A stretch of 64,000 nt of DNA from Acidiphilium acidophilum (GCF_033842475.1 NZ_JAWXYB010000018.1:496001-560000), one strand, 5' to 3'. Shown: positions 53,409-64,000, counted from the stretch's first letter. The notes: a model not told the origin generated them from the sequence alone. Numbers and translations: made by a program.

Positions 53409-54794
53409 TCAGGGCAGCGGAGTGACGGCGGGTTCGGCAGCCGGTACGCCGGCATGGCCCGCGGCTTCGTGCCCGGCCGGGCGCGGCCCGCGCGGTGCTC
53501 CGTTGAACCACAGATTGCTCAGCACGGCTGAGATCGCCGCCAGAAAAATCCCGCTCTGGACGAAGGGTTGCAGCCCGATCGGCACGGCATGAAAAAATTT
53601 CCCGGCGACCACCGGGATCATCGAGATGCCCAGGCTGATCGCGACGATGTAGGAATTATGCTGGTGTTTTTCGAAATCGACCGTATGCAGAATCCGGATG
53701 CCGGTCGCCATCACCATGCCGAACATCACGATCCCCGCGCCGCCGAGCACAAATTGCGGGATCGACGCGATGATGAACGACATTTTCGGAATCAGCCCGA
53801 GCGCCAGCAGAATCGCCCCGGCGGTCGCGCACACCCAGCGGCTGCGCACCCCGGTGATCCCGACCAGCCCGATATTCTGCGAGAACGAGGTATGGGGAAA
53901 CGAATTGAACGTGCCGCCGATGACGGTCGCCAATCCGTCCACCAGAAGCCCGCGGCGGATATCCTTGTCATTGACAGGTTTGTCCACGATCATCCCGAGT
54001 GCCATGAACATGCCGCTCGACTCGATGAACGTGACCATCATGACCACCACCATGGTGGCGATGGCGACCGGATGAAACGTCGGCAGCCCGAAATGGAACG
54101 GTGTGATCACCCCGAACCAGCCGACCTTGCCGATGCCGTGCAGCGACACCCGCCCGAGCAGCACGGCTTCGATGAACCCGAAGATCAACCCCAGCAGCAC
54201 CGCGATGTTGGCAATGAAACCCCTGCCGTATTTCGCGAGCACCATGATGAACAGCAGCACGCTGAGCGAGACGATCAGAAACACCGGTGCGCCGTAATGC
54301 GGATTGCCGACGCCCCCAGCCGCCCAGTTGATGCCGACCGGAATGAGATTGAAGCCGATCGCGGTGATCACGATGCCCTGCACCAGCGGCGGGAAGAACC
54401 GCAGCAGCCGGCTCGCGAACGGGGCGAGTCCGATGGCGATGAAACCGGCGGCGATGGTCGCCCCGTAAATGCCGGGCAGACCGAGCGCCGGATCGCCGAC
54501 CATCACGATCATCGGCCCGACAGCGGCAAAGGTCACCGCCATGATCACCGGCATGCGGATGCCGAACGGGCCGAGCCCGACCGATTGAAGCAGCGAGCCG
54601 ATGCCGCAGCAGAACATGTCCGCACTGATCAGATATCCGGTCTGAGCCGTGCTCAGATGCGCAACGCCCGCAATGATCAGCGGCACCGCGACGGCACCGG
54701 CATACATCACCAGCACGTGCTGCAGGCCGAGGGTCAGCAGGCGGCCCGGCGGCAGCCAGGCATCGATGGCGTTGCTGGTCGCGTTATTGGACAT
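53409..54794 (-). CDS. NCS2-family xanthine/urate permease
   Basis: A 461-residue nucleobase:cation symporter with about 14 helices. The NCS2 signatures are GLQHVLVMYAGAVAVPLI in the first helix, the conserved His included, then GTFNSFPHTSFSQNIGLVG with the NxS/T segment near helix 10. This close match to UacT/XanQ/PbuX proteins supports xanthine or urate as substrate. It leads an operon with the porin and 8-oxoguanine deaminase. The shared motif lies 169 bases upstream. Confidence 0.93.
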   Translation of the reverse strand: MSNNATSNAIDAWLPPGRLLTLGLQHVLVMYAGAVAVPLIIAGVAHLSTAQTGYLISADMFCCGIGSLLQSVGLGPFGIRMPVIMAVTFAAVGPMIVMVGDPALGLPGIYGATIAAGFIAIGLAPFASRLLRFFPPLVQGIVITAIGFNLIPVGINWAAGGVGNPHYGAPVFLIVSLSVLLFIMVLAKYGRGFIANIAVLLGLIFGFIEAVLLGRVSLHGIGKVGWFGVITPFHFGLPTFHPVAIATMVVVMMVTFIESSGMFMALGMIVDKPVNDKDIRRGLLVDGLATVIGGTFNSFPHTSFSQNIGLVGITGVRSRWVCATAGAILLALGLIPKMSFIIASIPQFVLGGAGIVMFGMVMATGIRILHTVDFEKHQHNSYIVAISLGISMIPVVAGKFFHAVPIGLQPFVQSGIFLAAISAVLSNLWFNGAPRGPRPAGHEAAGHAGVPAAEPAVTPLP

Positions 54795-54962
54795 GAATTC
54801 CCTTTCTCATCCCGTTGAAGCCGTGTTCGATCGACGAGCCGGGTAACGGGTTTCCTGTAGAGACGCAGCGATATGTCGCCGTTTTATTGATGAGCGCTTT
54901 GAGCGGCGCCATGCGCATGGTCTATGGGCGATCGCGCCCGCGCCACAGCGGAAATAGACATT

Positions 54963-54981
54963 ATAAGTCAGATCGTATGAT
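54963..54981 (-). promoter_or_regulatory. Shared purine-operon motif, NCS2 permease copy
   Basis: ATAAG (54963-54967), eight bases, TATGAT (54976-54981), on the same strand and with the same spacing as at 40705 and 45662. It lies in the 251-base gap upstream of the NCS2 permease; I saw no other structure or gene in that gap. Confidence 0.6.
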
Positions 54982-55045
54982 CGTTGCCCAACGGGTCGCC
55001 ACCGGGTCGGCGATCAGGCGACGGGGATCGATCTCCCGCCGGGGC

Positions 55046-56200
55046 TCAGCGGCAGATCCGCGCCACGGCTTCGGTGATATCGGCCTCGCTCGCGCAATAG
55101 GAAAACCGGACGAAATCCTCCCCGTGCGCCGGGTCGAAATCATGGCCGGGAGTCGCCGCGACATGATGATCGTAGAGCAGATGGCGGCAATACGCGGTGC
55201 TGTTCCAGCCCCTGGCCCCGATATCGGCATAGAGATAGAACGCGCCATCCGCCGGGGAAATCCGGTCGATCCCGGCGCGCGGCAGGGCTTCGAGCAGGAT
55301 TTCGCGCGAGCGCGAGAACCGCTCCCGGCGGGCCTGCAATTCGTCATGGCAGTCGAACGCCGCGAGCGCGCCGATCTGCGAGATATGCGGCGCACAGATG
55401 AAAAAATTCTGGGCGAGGCATTCGACCGGGCGGATCAGATCCTCGGGGAGTACCATCCAGCCGATCCGCCAGCCGGTCATCGAAAAATACTTCGAGAACG
55501 AATTGATCACGATGGCGGAAGGGCTGTAACTCGCCGCCGTCGCCGCCGGTTTGCCGAAGGTCAGCCCGTGATAGATCTCGTCACTGATCAGGCGGATGCC
55601 CGCGTTGTGGCAGTAGCGCGCGAGGGCGGCGAGATCATCCGGTGCCAGCATCGAGCCGGTCGGGTTGGCAGGGGAGGCGATCAGCAACCCATCCGGTGGC
55701 GGGTCCAGCGCCTCAAGCATCGCGACGGTCGGCTGAAATCCGTTCGCGGCGGTCGCCGGCAGCAATTGCGGGCGCAGGCCCAGCGCTGTCATGATATTGA
55801 GGTAGGGCGGATAACAGGGGATCGTCAACGCGATGGTGTCGCCCGGTTCGAACGCCGCGAGAAAGGCGAGCGGAAAACCCGCCGAGGCCCCTGCGGTGAT
55901 CGCGATCCGGCCAGCATCGACCGCGAGCCCGTACCAGTCGGCGTAATGGGTGACGATGCGCGAGCGCAGATCCTCGCGACCCCGCGCCTCGGTGTAGCCA
56001 AGGGGAACTCCGCTCGCGAGGGAACGGGTGACGGCTTCACGCACCAGCTCCGGCGCGCCTTCCGCCGGTTGGCCGACCTCCATGCGGATCACCCGCCGGT
56101 CCGCCGCCGCCGGACTCGCCGCCAGCGCATTCGCCGCCGCGATGACATCCATCACCAGGAACGGCGGCACCCGCGCCCCCACGCCGGCTTTCAGCGCCAT
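55046..56200 (-). CDS. Class I/II PLP-dependent aminotransferase
   Basis: A 384-residue aspartate-aminotransferase-fold enzyme. The PLP lysine is in INSFSKYFSMTGWRIGW, the cofactor Asn/Asp region is in SPANPTGSML and LISDEIYHGLTF, and the substrate Arg is in EDFVRFSYC. The substrate is not determined. Its position suggests amino-group handling near purine catabolism, but it is not a class V ureidoglycine aminotransferase. It ends 8 bases downstream of the GGT-like gene stop on the same strand and may be cotranscribed. Confidence 0.88.
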   Translation of the reverse strand: MALKAGVGARVPPFLVMDVIAAANALAASPAAADRRVIRMEVGQPAEGAPELVREAVTRSLASGVPLGYTEARGREDLRSRIVTHYADWYGLAVDAGRIAITAGASAGFPLAFLAAFEPGDTIALTIPCYPPYLNIMTALGLRPQLLPATAANGFQPTVAMLEALDPPPDGLLIASPANPTGSMLAPDDLAALARYCHNAGIRLISDEIYHGLTFGKPAATAASYSPSAIVINSFSKYFSMTGWRIGWMVLPEDLIRPVECLAQNFFICAPHISQIGALAAFDCHDELQARRERFSRSREILLEALPRAGIDRISPADGAFYLYADIGARGWNSTAYCRHLLYDHHVAATPGHDFDPAHGEDFVRFSYCASEADITEAVARICR

Positions 56201-56207
56201 GACGCGG

Positions 56208-57578
56208 CTAGTTCGATCCGATCGCGAGGCCGAACCCGCGCGGGTCCGCCGCGGCGGCGCAGGTTTTCGGTGCGCCCGGCAGCAGGCCGGCGCAGCCGAT
56301 CACGTTCGCCCGTCCCGGTGCCGGAACCGGCTGAGGCATCGGCTCGTCGCTCCGCACCGCATTCGCCAGCCCGGCGGCGACCGCCATGGCCGCGCCCTGC
56401 TGGCCGGACCCGGTCGCGATCGCGCGGAATTTGCCGTCGCGTGTCGCGAGTCCTGCGGCAAGCAAGGGCGGGGTGATGCCGGTGGGCGATGCCGCCAGCA
56501 AAATGCCGGTGCCCGGTGCGATCCGCCCGGTGCCGAACAGATTGTTCATCGTGGTGGCGCAGCCGACCACCCCACCTCGCGAATCCAGAGTCGCGAAACT
56601 CGCGGAGGCCGGCAGCCGGTCCATCGCAGCGCCGTGGCGTGCGGCCTGGGCAGCGGCGAGCGCGCTCTGTTCCGCTTGCGCGAGCGCCGCTGGATCGGCG
56701 GCCAGCGCCTCGATCCCGGCTGCCGCGCCGAGCCCTCCGGCATCGGGGATGAAATCCATGTGATAGCCGAACCGCTCCAGGGTCACCGGTCGGGCATATT
56801 GCGGCTTCAGGGCGGCCAGATCAGCCATGGTCAGCCCCCCGCCCGCCTCATCGGCCCCGGCGACGAATTTTTCGGCAAGCCGGCCCCGATACAAGCCGAG
56901 CACGCCGCTCGACTGCAATTGCGTCAGCGTCGCCGCGAGGTCGGGCTGGTGCATCACGTCGCCGGCGGCGAGCATCTGGCCGGATGGACCGGCGAACACC
57001 GCCCGCGCGGCGGGATCGGCGACCAAGGCCGTGCCGACCACGCCGAGATCGGCGGCGAGAGCGCGGGACACCGCAACGCCGCCGCCCGCCATCGCTTCGG
57101 CGGGGGCGAGGTCGGTCGCCAGCGGCAGCCGCCCGTAGCGCGCCTGCATCGCGATCAGGCCGCGCGCCATCTGCGGCACCGCCGCCGGACGTGATGCCGA
57201 TGCATTGCCGCCCGGAGGCGCGCCGGGCGGGAACAGCAGAGACGTGGCGATGCCGGTGCCGCCATCGGATTTCGGCAGATCGATCAGGCAGGCGCCACCG
57301 CCGCCGAGACCGGCGCGCGACGGCAGGGTGACCGCGAGGGCGAACCCCGCCGCCGTCGCCGCATCGGCCGCATTGCCGCCTTCCGCGAGGATACGCCGCG
57401 CCGCGAGCGCCGCCTGCGGCACCGGGGCCACCGCGAACCCGATGACGGGTTTCGCCGGCGTTGGTTCGCCGAGTTTGGGATGGCCGCCGCCGAAGATCCC
57501 CTGGGTCACCCCGCAGCCGGATAACAACAAGCCAAGCGCAAGCGGAGCCGTGCGACGCAGATCGAACAAATTCGCCAT
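56208..57578 (-). CDS. Gamma-glutamyltransferase-like lipoprotein
   Basis: A 456-residue protein with a lipoprotein signal (LALGLLLSGCGVTQG, Cys at about residue 22), so it is likely anchored in the periplasm. The N-terminal part resembles the GGT large subunit (AARRILAEGGNAADAATAAGFAL, GLGGGGACLI). It is shorter than usual GGT (about 580). At the autoprocessing site the family has Thr-Thr-His-x-Ser-x-x-Asp; here the aligned stretch SASFATLD puts Ser at the nucleophile position. Activity is therefore uncertain: Ser can serve as an Ntn nucleophile, or the protein may be a non-processed relative. Confidence 0.75.
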   Translation of the reverse strand: MANLFDLRRTAPLALGLLLSGCGVTQGIFGGGHPKLGEPTPAKPVIGFAVAPVPQAALAARRILAEGGNAADAATAAGFALAVTLPSRAGLGGGGACLIDLPKSDGGTGIATSLLFPPGAPPGGNASASRPAAVPQMARGLIAMQARYGRLPLATDLAPAEAMAGGGVAVSRALAADLGVVGTALVADPAARAVFAGPSGQMLAAGDVMHQPDLAATLTQLQSSGVLGLYRGRLAEKFVAGADEAGGGLTMADLAALKPQYARPVTLERFGYHMDFIPDAGGLGAAAGIEALAADPAALAQAEQSALAAAQAARHGAAMDRLPASASFATLDSRGGVVGCATTMNNLFGTGRIAPGTGILLAASPTGITPPLLAAGLATRDGKFRAIATGSGQQGAAMAVAAGLANAVRSDEPMPQPVPAPGRANVIGCAGLLPGAPKTCAAAADPRGFGLAIGSN

Positions 57579-57700
57579 CCCTCGTATGCTGGAACCAGAA
57601 CCTCGACAGGGCTTAACCGCGATCCCCCCGCCCGGCAACCAACGGCCATGACCCCGGCGCATGTTGCGCTGCGGTATGAATTGCAGTAGCCCCGCACCTC

Positions 57701-58855
57701 ATGCTCGTTCATGTCACAGAGCGGCCGCAGACCGATGTGATGTCGGCCTACCGTGCCCGGATCGACGAAGGTGTGATCCAGCCCGACCCGGTACAGCGGC
57801 GGGCGGCGGAGCGGTTGCATGAATTATGGGGGCGGTTGCGCGGCTACGACCCGCATCCCAAGGCCCCGCCAAATGGCTGGCTCGGTCGCCTGCTCAACAA
57901 AAAGCGCGTCGATGAAGTGCCGGAGGATTATCCCTCGGGCCTCTACCTCGTGGGAGATGTCGGGCGCGGCAAGTCGATGCTGATGGACATGTTTTTCGAC
58001 GCGGCGGACGTTCCGCGCAAGCGGCGGGTCCATTTCGACGAGTTCATGCAGGAAGCCCACGCGACCCTGCACCGGATGCGCACCGATCATCCCGGAACCG
58101 ATGCGCTGACCGCTCTGGCCGGCATGATTGCCGATCAGTCGGCTCTTTTGTGCTTCGATGAGTTCCAGGTCCACGATATCGGCGATGCGATGATCCTGGC
58201 GCGGCTGTTCGAGGCATTGTTCAGCCGCGCCGTCGTCATCGTCGCGACATCGAACACCCTGCCGGACGATCTCTACCGCGACAAACCCGGCTACGAGAGC
58301 TTCGCCCCGTTCATCGCCCTGCTCAAGCGCCATCTCGACGTGCTGGTGCTCGATGGCGGGCGCGATTATCGGCGCGAACGGGTGCGCGGCGTGCGTAACT
58401 GGTATGTTCCGGCCAACGGGATGGCCGAGCGCGCGCTCGACGATGTGTTCGCCCGCCTCACCGACGGGGCGACACCCCAGCCCGAAAGCCTGACCGTGTT
58501 CGGGCGCAAACTGCCGGTGCCGTGTGCCGCCAACGGGGTCGCCCGCTTCGATTTCGCGGCTCTGTGTGCACAGAATCTCGGGTCGGGCGATTATCTGGCG
58601 CTCGCGACCCACTACGAAACCGTACTGATCGATGCGATTCCCGCCTTGTCGCCCGATAATTTCGACGAGGCGCGCCGGTTCATCACCCTGATCGACGCGC
58701 TCTATGAACATCGGGTCAAACTCTATGCCTCGGCGGCAGCGGAACCTGCGGCGCTGTACACCGCCGGGGAGGGCGCATCGATTTTCGAGCGCACGGTTTC
58801 GCGACTCGAGGAAATGCGCAGCGAGGCCTATTTCGCCCTCAGTCACCTGACATGA
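57701..58855 (+). CDS. zapE: ZapE/AFG1-family ATPase
   Basis: A 384-residue P-loop ATPase of the AFG1/LACE1 family, linked in bacteria to cell division (ZapE acts on FtsZ) and in mitochondria to respiratory-complex quality control. Walker A is GDVGRGKSML near residue 85, Walker B is LLCFDEFQVHDIGDA, and the conserved TSNTLPDDLYRD follows. The ATG at 57701 gives the family length. It is divergent from the GGT-like gene and 126 bases upstream of sucC, a neighbour it has in many Alphaproteobacteria. Confidence 0.92.
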   Translation: MLVHVTERPQTDVMSAYRARIDEGVIQPDPVQRRAAERLHELWGRLRGYDPHPKAPPNGWLGRLLNKKRVDEVPEDYPSGLYLVGDVGRGKSMLMDMFFDAADVPRKRRVHFDEFMQEAHATLHRMRTDHPGTDALTALAGMIADQSALLCFDEFQVHDIGDAMILARLFEALFSRAVVIVATSNTLPDDLYRDKPGYESFAPFIALLKRHLDVLVLDGGRDYRRERVRGVRNWYVPANGMAERALDDVFARLTDGATPQPESLTVFGRKLPVPCAANGVARFDFAALCAQNLGSGDYLALATHYETVLIDAIPALSPDNFDEARRFITLIDALYEHRVKLYASAAAEPAALYTAGEGASIFERTVSRLEEMRSEAYFALSHLT

Positions 58856-58981
58856 CCAAGGCGGTTGCGCGGCGTCGCGGCTTGGTCTAGGCCGCTTTCC
58901 GACGGGTCCAGGACATGAGCAAGCATAGTAAAGCGCGAATGTTTTTTGATGACAGGCCAATGACCACCGTACAGGAATCCC

Positions 58982-60177
<1,196 letters not shown>

Positions 60178-60178
<1 letters not shown>

Positions 60179-61053
60179 TGGCCATTCTCGTCAATGCCGA
60201 AACCCGCGTGATCACCCAGGGCTTCACCGGGGCGCAGGGCACGTTCCACTCCGAGCAGGCGATCGCCTACGGCACCAAAGTGGTGGGCGGGGTGACGCCG
60301 GGCAAAGGCGGCAGCCGGCATCTCGATCTGCCGGTGTTCGACACCGTCGCCGAGGCGAAGCACGCAACCGACGCCGATGCCAGCGCGATCTATGTGCCGC
60401 CGCCCTTCGCCGCCGATGCGATCCTCGAAGCGATCGACGCCGAAATCCGTCTGATCGTGTGCATCACCGAAGGGATTCCGGTGCTCGACATGGTGCGGGT
60501 GCATCGGGCGCTGACCGGCTCGAAATCGATCCTGGTCGGGCCGAACTGCCCGGGCGTCATCACTCCGGATGCCTGCAAAATCGGCATCATGCCCGGTCAC
60601 ATCCACCGGCGCGGCAAGATCGGCATCGTCTCGCGTTCCGGGACACTGACCTACGAGGCGGTCGCCCAGACCACTACGGCCGGGCTCGGCCAGTCCACCT
60701 GCGTCGGAATCGGCGGCGATCCGGTCAAGGGACTCGATTTCATTGACGTTCTGGAAATGTTTCTGCGCGATGATGAAACCGAAGCGATGATCATGATCGG
60801 GGAAATCGGTGGGCAGAGCGAGATCGAAGCGGCGGAATTCCTGGCGCGGCACAGCGTGAAAAAGCCGGTGGTCGGTTTCATCGCGGGCGTCACCGCCCCG
60901 CCGGGCCGTCGCATGGGCCATGCCGGTGCCGTGATTTCCGGCGGGCGGGACACTGCAGGCGCGAAGATCGACGCGATGAAACGCGCCGGAATCCATGTCG
61001 CGGACAGTCCGGCATCGCTGGGCAGCACGATGGTGAAGGCTTTGCAATCCTAG
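60178..61053 (+). CDS. sucD: Succinyl-CoA synthetase, alpha subunit
   Basis: The 291-residue partner of SucC. The CoA-binding motif is [20 protein letters not shown], the phosphorylated active-site His is in [11 protein letters not shown], and [20 protein letters not shown] is conserved. The ATG at 60178 overlaps the sucC stop. It is 156 bases upstream of sucA; that gap holds no clear terminator, so one suc operon is likely. Confidence 0.97.
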
Positions 61054-61209
61054 GGGAGGCATTCATGCGCCGAAAGCATTCCAGCCCGTTGCGGTTACGG
61101 TGCACCGCCAAGAGAAAGTGCACTATGTCAGTCTGATCTATTGTGAAACCCGCCCTTGAGCGCCAGGGGTGACTATTGCCGGGCCGGTCGCGGCCGAAGG
61201 ATTTCTGAT

Positions 61210-64000
61210 ATGGCTGGTGTGGATATTCTGGCAACGGCGATGAACGGCGGCAACGCGGCCTTCATCGCCAATCTCTACGCGAAATGGGTTTCCGCACCTG
61301 AGAGTGTCGATCCCGATTTCGCGTCCCTGTTCGCCTCGCTCGGCGATGACACCCGATCGGTCCTGACCGATGCCGTCGGAGCGTCCTGGGCACCGCGCCC
61401 GACCGATTTCGATCGCGCGAGCCCGGCCAGCACCACGCCGCAGCCACCGGTCTCCCGCCAGGCAACGATCGATTCCCTCCGCGCCCTGATGTTCATCCGC
61501 GCCTATCGCGTCCGCGGCCATCTCGAAGCCGATCTCGATCCGCTCGGCCTGAAAAAGCCCGGCCATCACCCCGAGCTCGACCCGGCCAGCTACGGCTTCA
61601 CCGAAGCCGATCTCGATCGCCCGATCTTCATCGATATGGTGCTCGGTCGCGAAACCGCGACGATGCGGGAGATCATCGCGATCCTGCGCCAGAGCTATTG
61701 CGGCAAGATCGGCGTCGAGTTCATGCATATCCAGGACCCCGAGCAGAAATCCTGGATCCAGCGCCGGATCGAGGGTGCCCCATGGCGCGGCGCGTTCTCC
61801 GCGTCCGAGAAGCGCACCATTCTCCAGCATCTGACCGAAGCCGAAGGGTTCGAAACCTTCTGCCAGCGCCGCTACGTCGGCACCAAGCGATTCGGTCTCG
61901 AAGGCGGCGAGAGCACCATCCCGGCCCTGCAGGCCATCATCGAAACGGGCGCGCGGGCGGGTGTCGCCGAAATCGTGATCGGCATGCCCCATCGGGGCCG
62001 GCTGAACACGCTGGTCAACATCGTGAAAAAGCCGTTTACCGCGCTGTTCTCCGAATTCGGCGGCGAGAGCTTCAAGCCCGATGCCGTCCAGGGCTCCGGC
62101 GACGTCAAATACCACCTCGGCACATCGACCGATGTGATGATCGCGGGGCATCAGGTCCATCTCTCGCTGCAACCCAATCCCTCCCACCTCGAAGCGGTCG
62201 ATCCGGTCGTGGCCGGCAAGGTCCGCGCCCGGCAGGACAGCGCCGGCGACACCCGGGACCGCCGCTCGGTCATGGGCATTCTGATGCACGGGGACGCTGC
62301 CTTCGCCGGCCAGGGCCTCGTGTACGAAACCCTCGCGATGAGCCAACTCATCGGCTACCGCACCGGCGGGACCATTCACATCGTGGTCAACAACCAGATC
62401 GGCTTCACCACGCTCCCGGCACACGCCTATTCCGGCATGTACTGCACCGATGTTGCCAAATCGGTCCAGTCGCCGATCTTCCACGTCAATGGCGACGATC
62501 CCGAAGCCGTGGTGTTCGTCGCGCGTCTGGCCACCGAATTCCGCCAGAAATTCGCGGTGGACGTCGTGATCGACCTCGTCTGCTACCGCCGCCACGGCCA
62601 TAACGAGACCGACGAACCCGCCTTCACCCAGCCGCTGATGTATCAGGCGATCCGGGCGCTCAAGACCACCCGCAACCTCTACGCCGACCGGCTCGCCGCC
62701 GAGGGCACGCTGAGCATCGCCGAGTCCGACCGGATGCATCAGGATTTCGTCGCAACGCTCGAAGCCGCCTATCAGCAGGCCAACGGCTACAAGCCGAACA
62801 AGGCGGACTGGCTCGAAGGTCATTGGGCCGGCCTCAACGCCTCCCGCGATGAAGAGGGCGAGACCGAGGAACCCACCGCGATCCCGCTCGAAACCCTGCG
62901 CGAGATCGGGCGGGCGCTGTCTACCCCGCCGGAAAACTTCGATCTCAACCCCAAAATCGCCCGCCAGCTCGACACCAAGCGCGACATGATCGAGTCCGGC
63001 ACCGGGATCGACTGGGCGACCGGCGAGGCGCTCGGGTTCGGCTCGCTCCTGCTCGAAGGCCACCGGGTTCGCCTGTCCGGCGAGGATTGCCAGCGTGGTA
63101 CCTTCAGTCAGCGCCACGCCGTCCTGATCGATCAGGTCAACCAGAACGAATACGTTCCGCTCAACAACGTGCGCGACGATCAGGCCCGGATCGAGATCTT
63201 CAACTCCCTGCTGTCCGAGGCCGGCGTGCTCGGTTTCGAATACGGCTACTCGGTGGCCGACCCGCGTACCCTCGTGCTGTGGGAAGGCCAGTTCGGCGAT
63301 TTCGCCAACGGCGCGCAGGTGATCATCGACCAGTTCATCGCGGCCGGCGAAAGCAAATGGCTCCGCATGTCGGGCCTCACGCTGCTGCTGCCGCATGGTT
63401 ACGAAGGGCAGGGGCCGGAACACTCCTCGGCCCGTCCCGAGCGGTTCCTGCAACTCTGCGCCGAAAACAACATGTCGGTCTGCAACATCACGACCCCGGC
63501 GAATTATTTTCACGCCCTGCGCCGTCAGATCAAGCGCAATTTCCGCAAGCCGCTGATCATCATGACCCCGAAATCGCTGCTGCGCCACAAGCTCGCGGTC
63601 TCCACCCTCGATGAAATGAGCAACGGTTCGGCGTTCCGCACCGTCATCGCCGAAATCGACCCGATCGCGCCTGCCGAACAGATCCGGCGTGTGGTGCTGT
63701 GCGCCGGCAAGGTCTATTACGATCTGCTGGCGGAACGGCGCGACCGCGGCATGACCGATGTCGCGATCGTCCGGCTCGAACAATTTTATCCGTTCCCCAA
63801 AAAGGCCCTGAAGGCGGCGATCGAGAGCTACACCAATGCCGAAATCATCTGGTGCCAGGAGGAGCCCGAGAATATGGGGGCCTGGCATTTCCTCGACCGG
63901 CGGATCGAGCAGGTGCTCGAGTGCACGGGGGGGACGATGACGGCAAAGCGCCCGGCCTATGTCGGGCGGAAATCGGCGGCGAGCCCGGCGACCGGGTTGG
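61210..64000 (+). CDS. sucA: 2-Oxoglutarate dehydrogenase E1 component (partial, runs off the window)
   Basis: About 930 residues of the thiamine-dependent E1 subunit that decarboxylates 2-oxoglutarate and feeds succinyl-CoA to SucCD. The frame is open to the right edge, so the final tens of residues are missing. Family segments include ALMFIRAYRVRGHLEADLDP, IGMPHRGRLN, the ThDP motif MHGDAAFAGQG with VVNNQIGFTT, and LLPHGYEGQGPEHSSARPER. The start at 61210 (MAGVDILATAMNGGNAAF) lies after AAGGA-like bases about 10 upstream. sucB is expected just beyond the window. Confidence 0.97.
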   Translation, partial: MAGVDILATAMNGGNAAFIANLYAKWVSAPESVDPDFASLFASLGDDTRSVLTDAVGASWAPRPTDFDRASPASTTPQPPVSRQATIDSLRALMFIRAYRVRGHLEADLDPLGLKKPGHHPELDPASYGFTEADLDRPIFIDMVLGRETATMREIIAILRQSYCGKIGVEFMHIQDPEQKSWIQRRIEGAPWRGAFSASEKRTILQHLTEAEGFETFCQRRYVGTKRFGLEGGESTIPALQAIIETGARAGVAEIVIGMPHRGRLNTLVNIVKKPFTALFSEFGGESFKPDAVQGSGDVKYHLGTSTDVMIAGHQVHLSLQPNPSHLEAVDPVVAGKVRARQDSAGDTRDRRSVMGILMHGDAAFAGQGLVYETLAMSQLIGYRTGGTIHIVVNNQIGFTTLPAHAYSGMYCTDVAKSVQSPIFHVNGDDPEAVVFVARLATEFRQKFAVDVVIDLVCYRRHGHNETDEPAFTQPLMYQAIRALKTTRNLYADRLAAEGTLSIAESDRMHQDFVATLEAAYQQANGYKPNKADWLEGHWAGLNASRDEEGETEEPTAIPLETLREIGRALSTPPENFDLNPKIARQLDTKRDMIESGTGIDWATGEALGFGSLLLEGHRVRLSGEDCQRGTFSQRHAVLIDQVNQNEYVPLNNVRDDQARIEIFNSLLSEAGVLGFEYGYSVADPRTLVLWEGQFGDFANGAQVIIDQFIAAGESKWLRMSGLTLLLPHGYEGQGPEHSSARPERFLQLCAENNMSVCNITTPANYFHALRRQIKRNFRKPLIIMTPKSLLRHKLAVSTLDEMSNGSAFRTVIAEIDPIAPAEQIRRVVLCAGKVYYDLLAERRDRGMTDVAIVRLEQFYPFPKKALKAAIESYTNAEIIWCQEEPENMGAWHFLDRRIEQVLECTGGTMTAKRPAYVGRKSAASPATGL

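Noticed and set aside
55046-56200. Ureidoglycine-glyoxylate aminotransferase (PucG) to fill the ureide pathway
   Set aside because: PucG is a class V enzyme; this protein has class I/II motifs such as SPANPTGSML and SFSKYFSMTGWRIGW.
61138-63888. Long minus-strand open frame opposite sucA (about 916 codons)
   Set aside because: Antisense of a highly conserved TCA-cycle gene; the same GC codon effect explains it.

Overview
The window is dense, GC-rich (roughly 65 %) bacterial chromosome. Gene content points to a facultatively autotrophic alphaproteobacterium: form IA Rubisco inside an alpha-carboxysome operon, DAB inorganic-carbon pump genes, membrane-type urate oxidase PuuD, and zapE-sucC-sucD-sucA order. 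An Acetobacteraceae/Acidiphilium-like host is plausible but is an inference; no rRNA or tRNA gene is present to test it. I saw no prophage or CRISPR array.

Positions 1-895 hold the end of a Calvin-cycle cluster (aldolase tail and ribulose-phosphate epimerase). Positions 917-15280, minus strand, hold a complete alpha-carboxysome operon, in transcription order: cbbL, cbbS, csoS2, csoSCA, csoS4A, csoS4B, three csoS1 copies, a ferritin-like gene, acRAF, mcdA, mcdB, cbbQ, cbbO, csoS1D and a trypsin-like protease. Divergent from cbbL is the LysR regulator gene cbbR. It is split by a 1,283-bp IS4-family element with a 9-bp target duplication; exact excision would restore a 327-residue protein. Positions 17991-23906 hold dabB, an unnamed membrane gene, dabA and a PII-like gene, which would supply bicarbonate to the carboxysome.

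Positions 23928-32401 are a mixed block: an MFS exporter, a secreted Gly/Pro/His repeat protein, a CodA-like deaminase, pdxH, fabI, a NMT1-type ABC transporter and small conserved genes.

Positions 32535-54981 encode a nearly complete route from guanine and xanthine to 2-phosphoglycerate. It comprises guanine and 8-oxoguanine deaminases, XdhABC, PuuD, UraH, UraD, PuuE, AllE, AllA, then Gcl, Hyi, GlxR and glycerate kinase, plus NCS1 and NCS2 permeases and an OprB-like porin. The allantoate-hydrolysing step is missing from the window. Three promoter regions in this block share a spaced motif, ATAAG-N8-TATGAT, which I propose as the operator of a purine regulon.

Positions 55046-64000 hold a class I aminotransferase, a gamma-glutamyltransferase-like lipoprotein, zapE, and the TCA-cycle genes sucC, sucD and sucA; sucA runs off the right edge.
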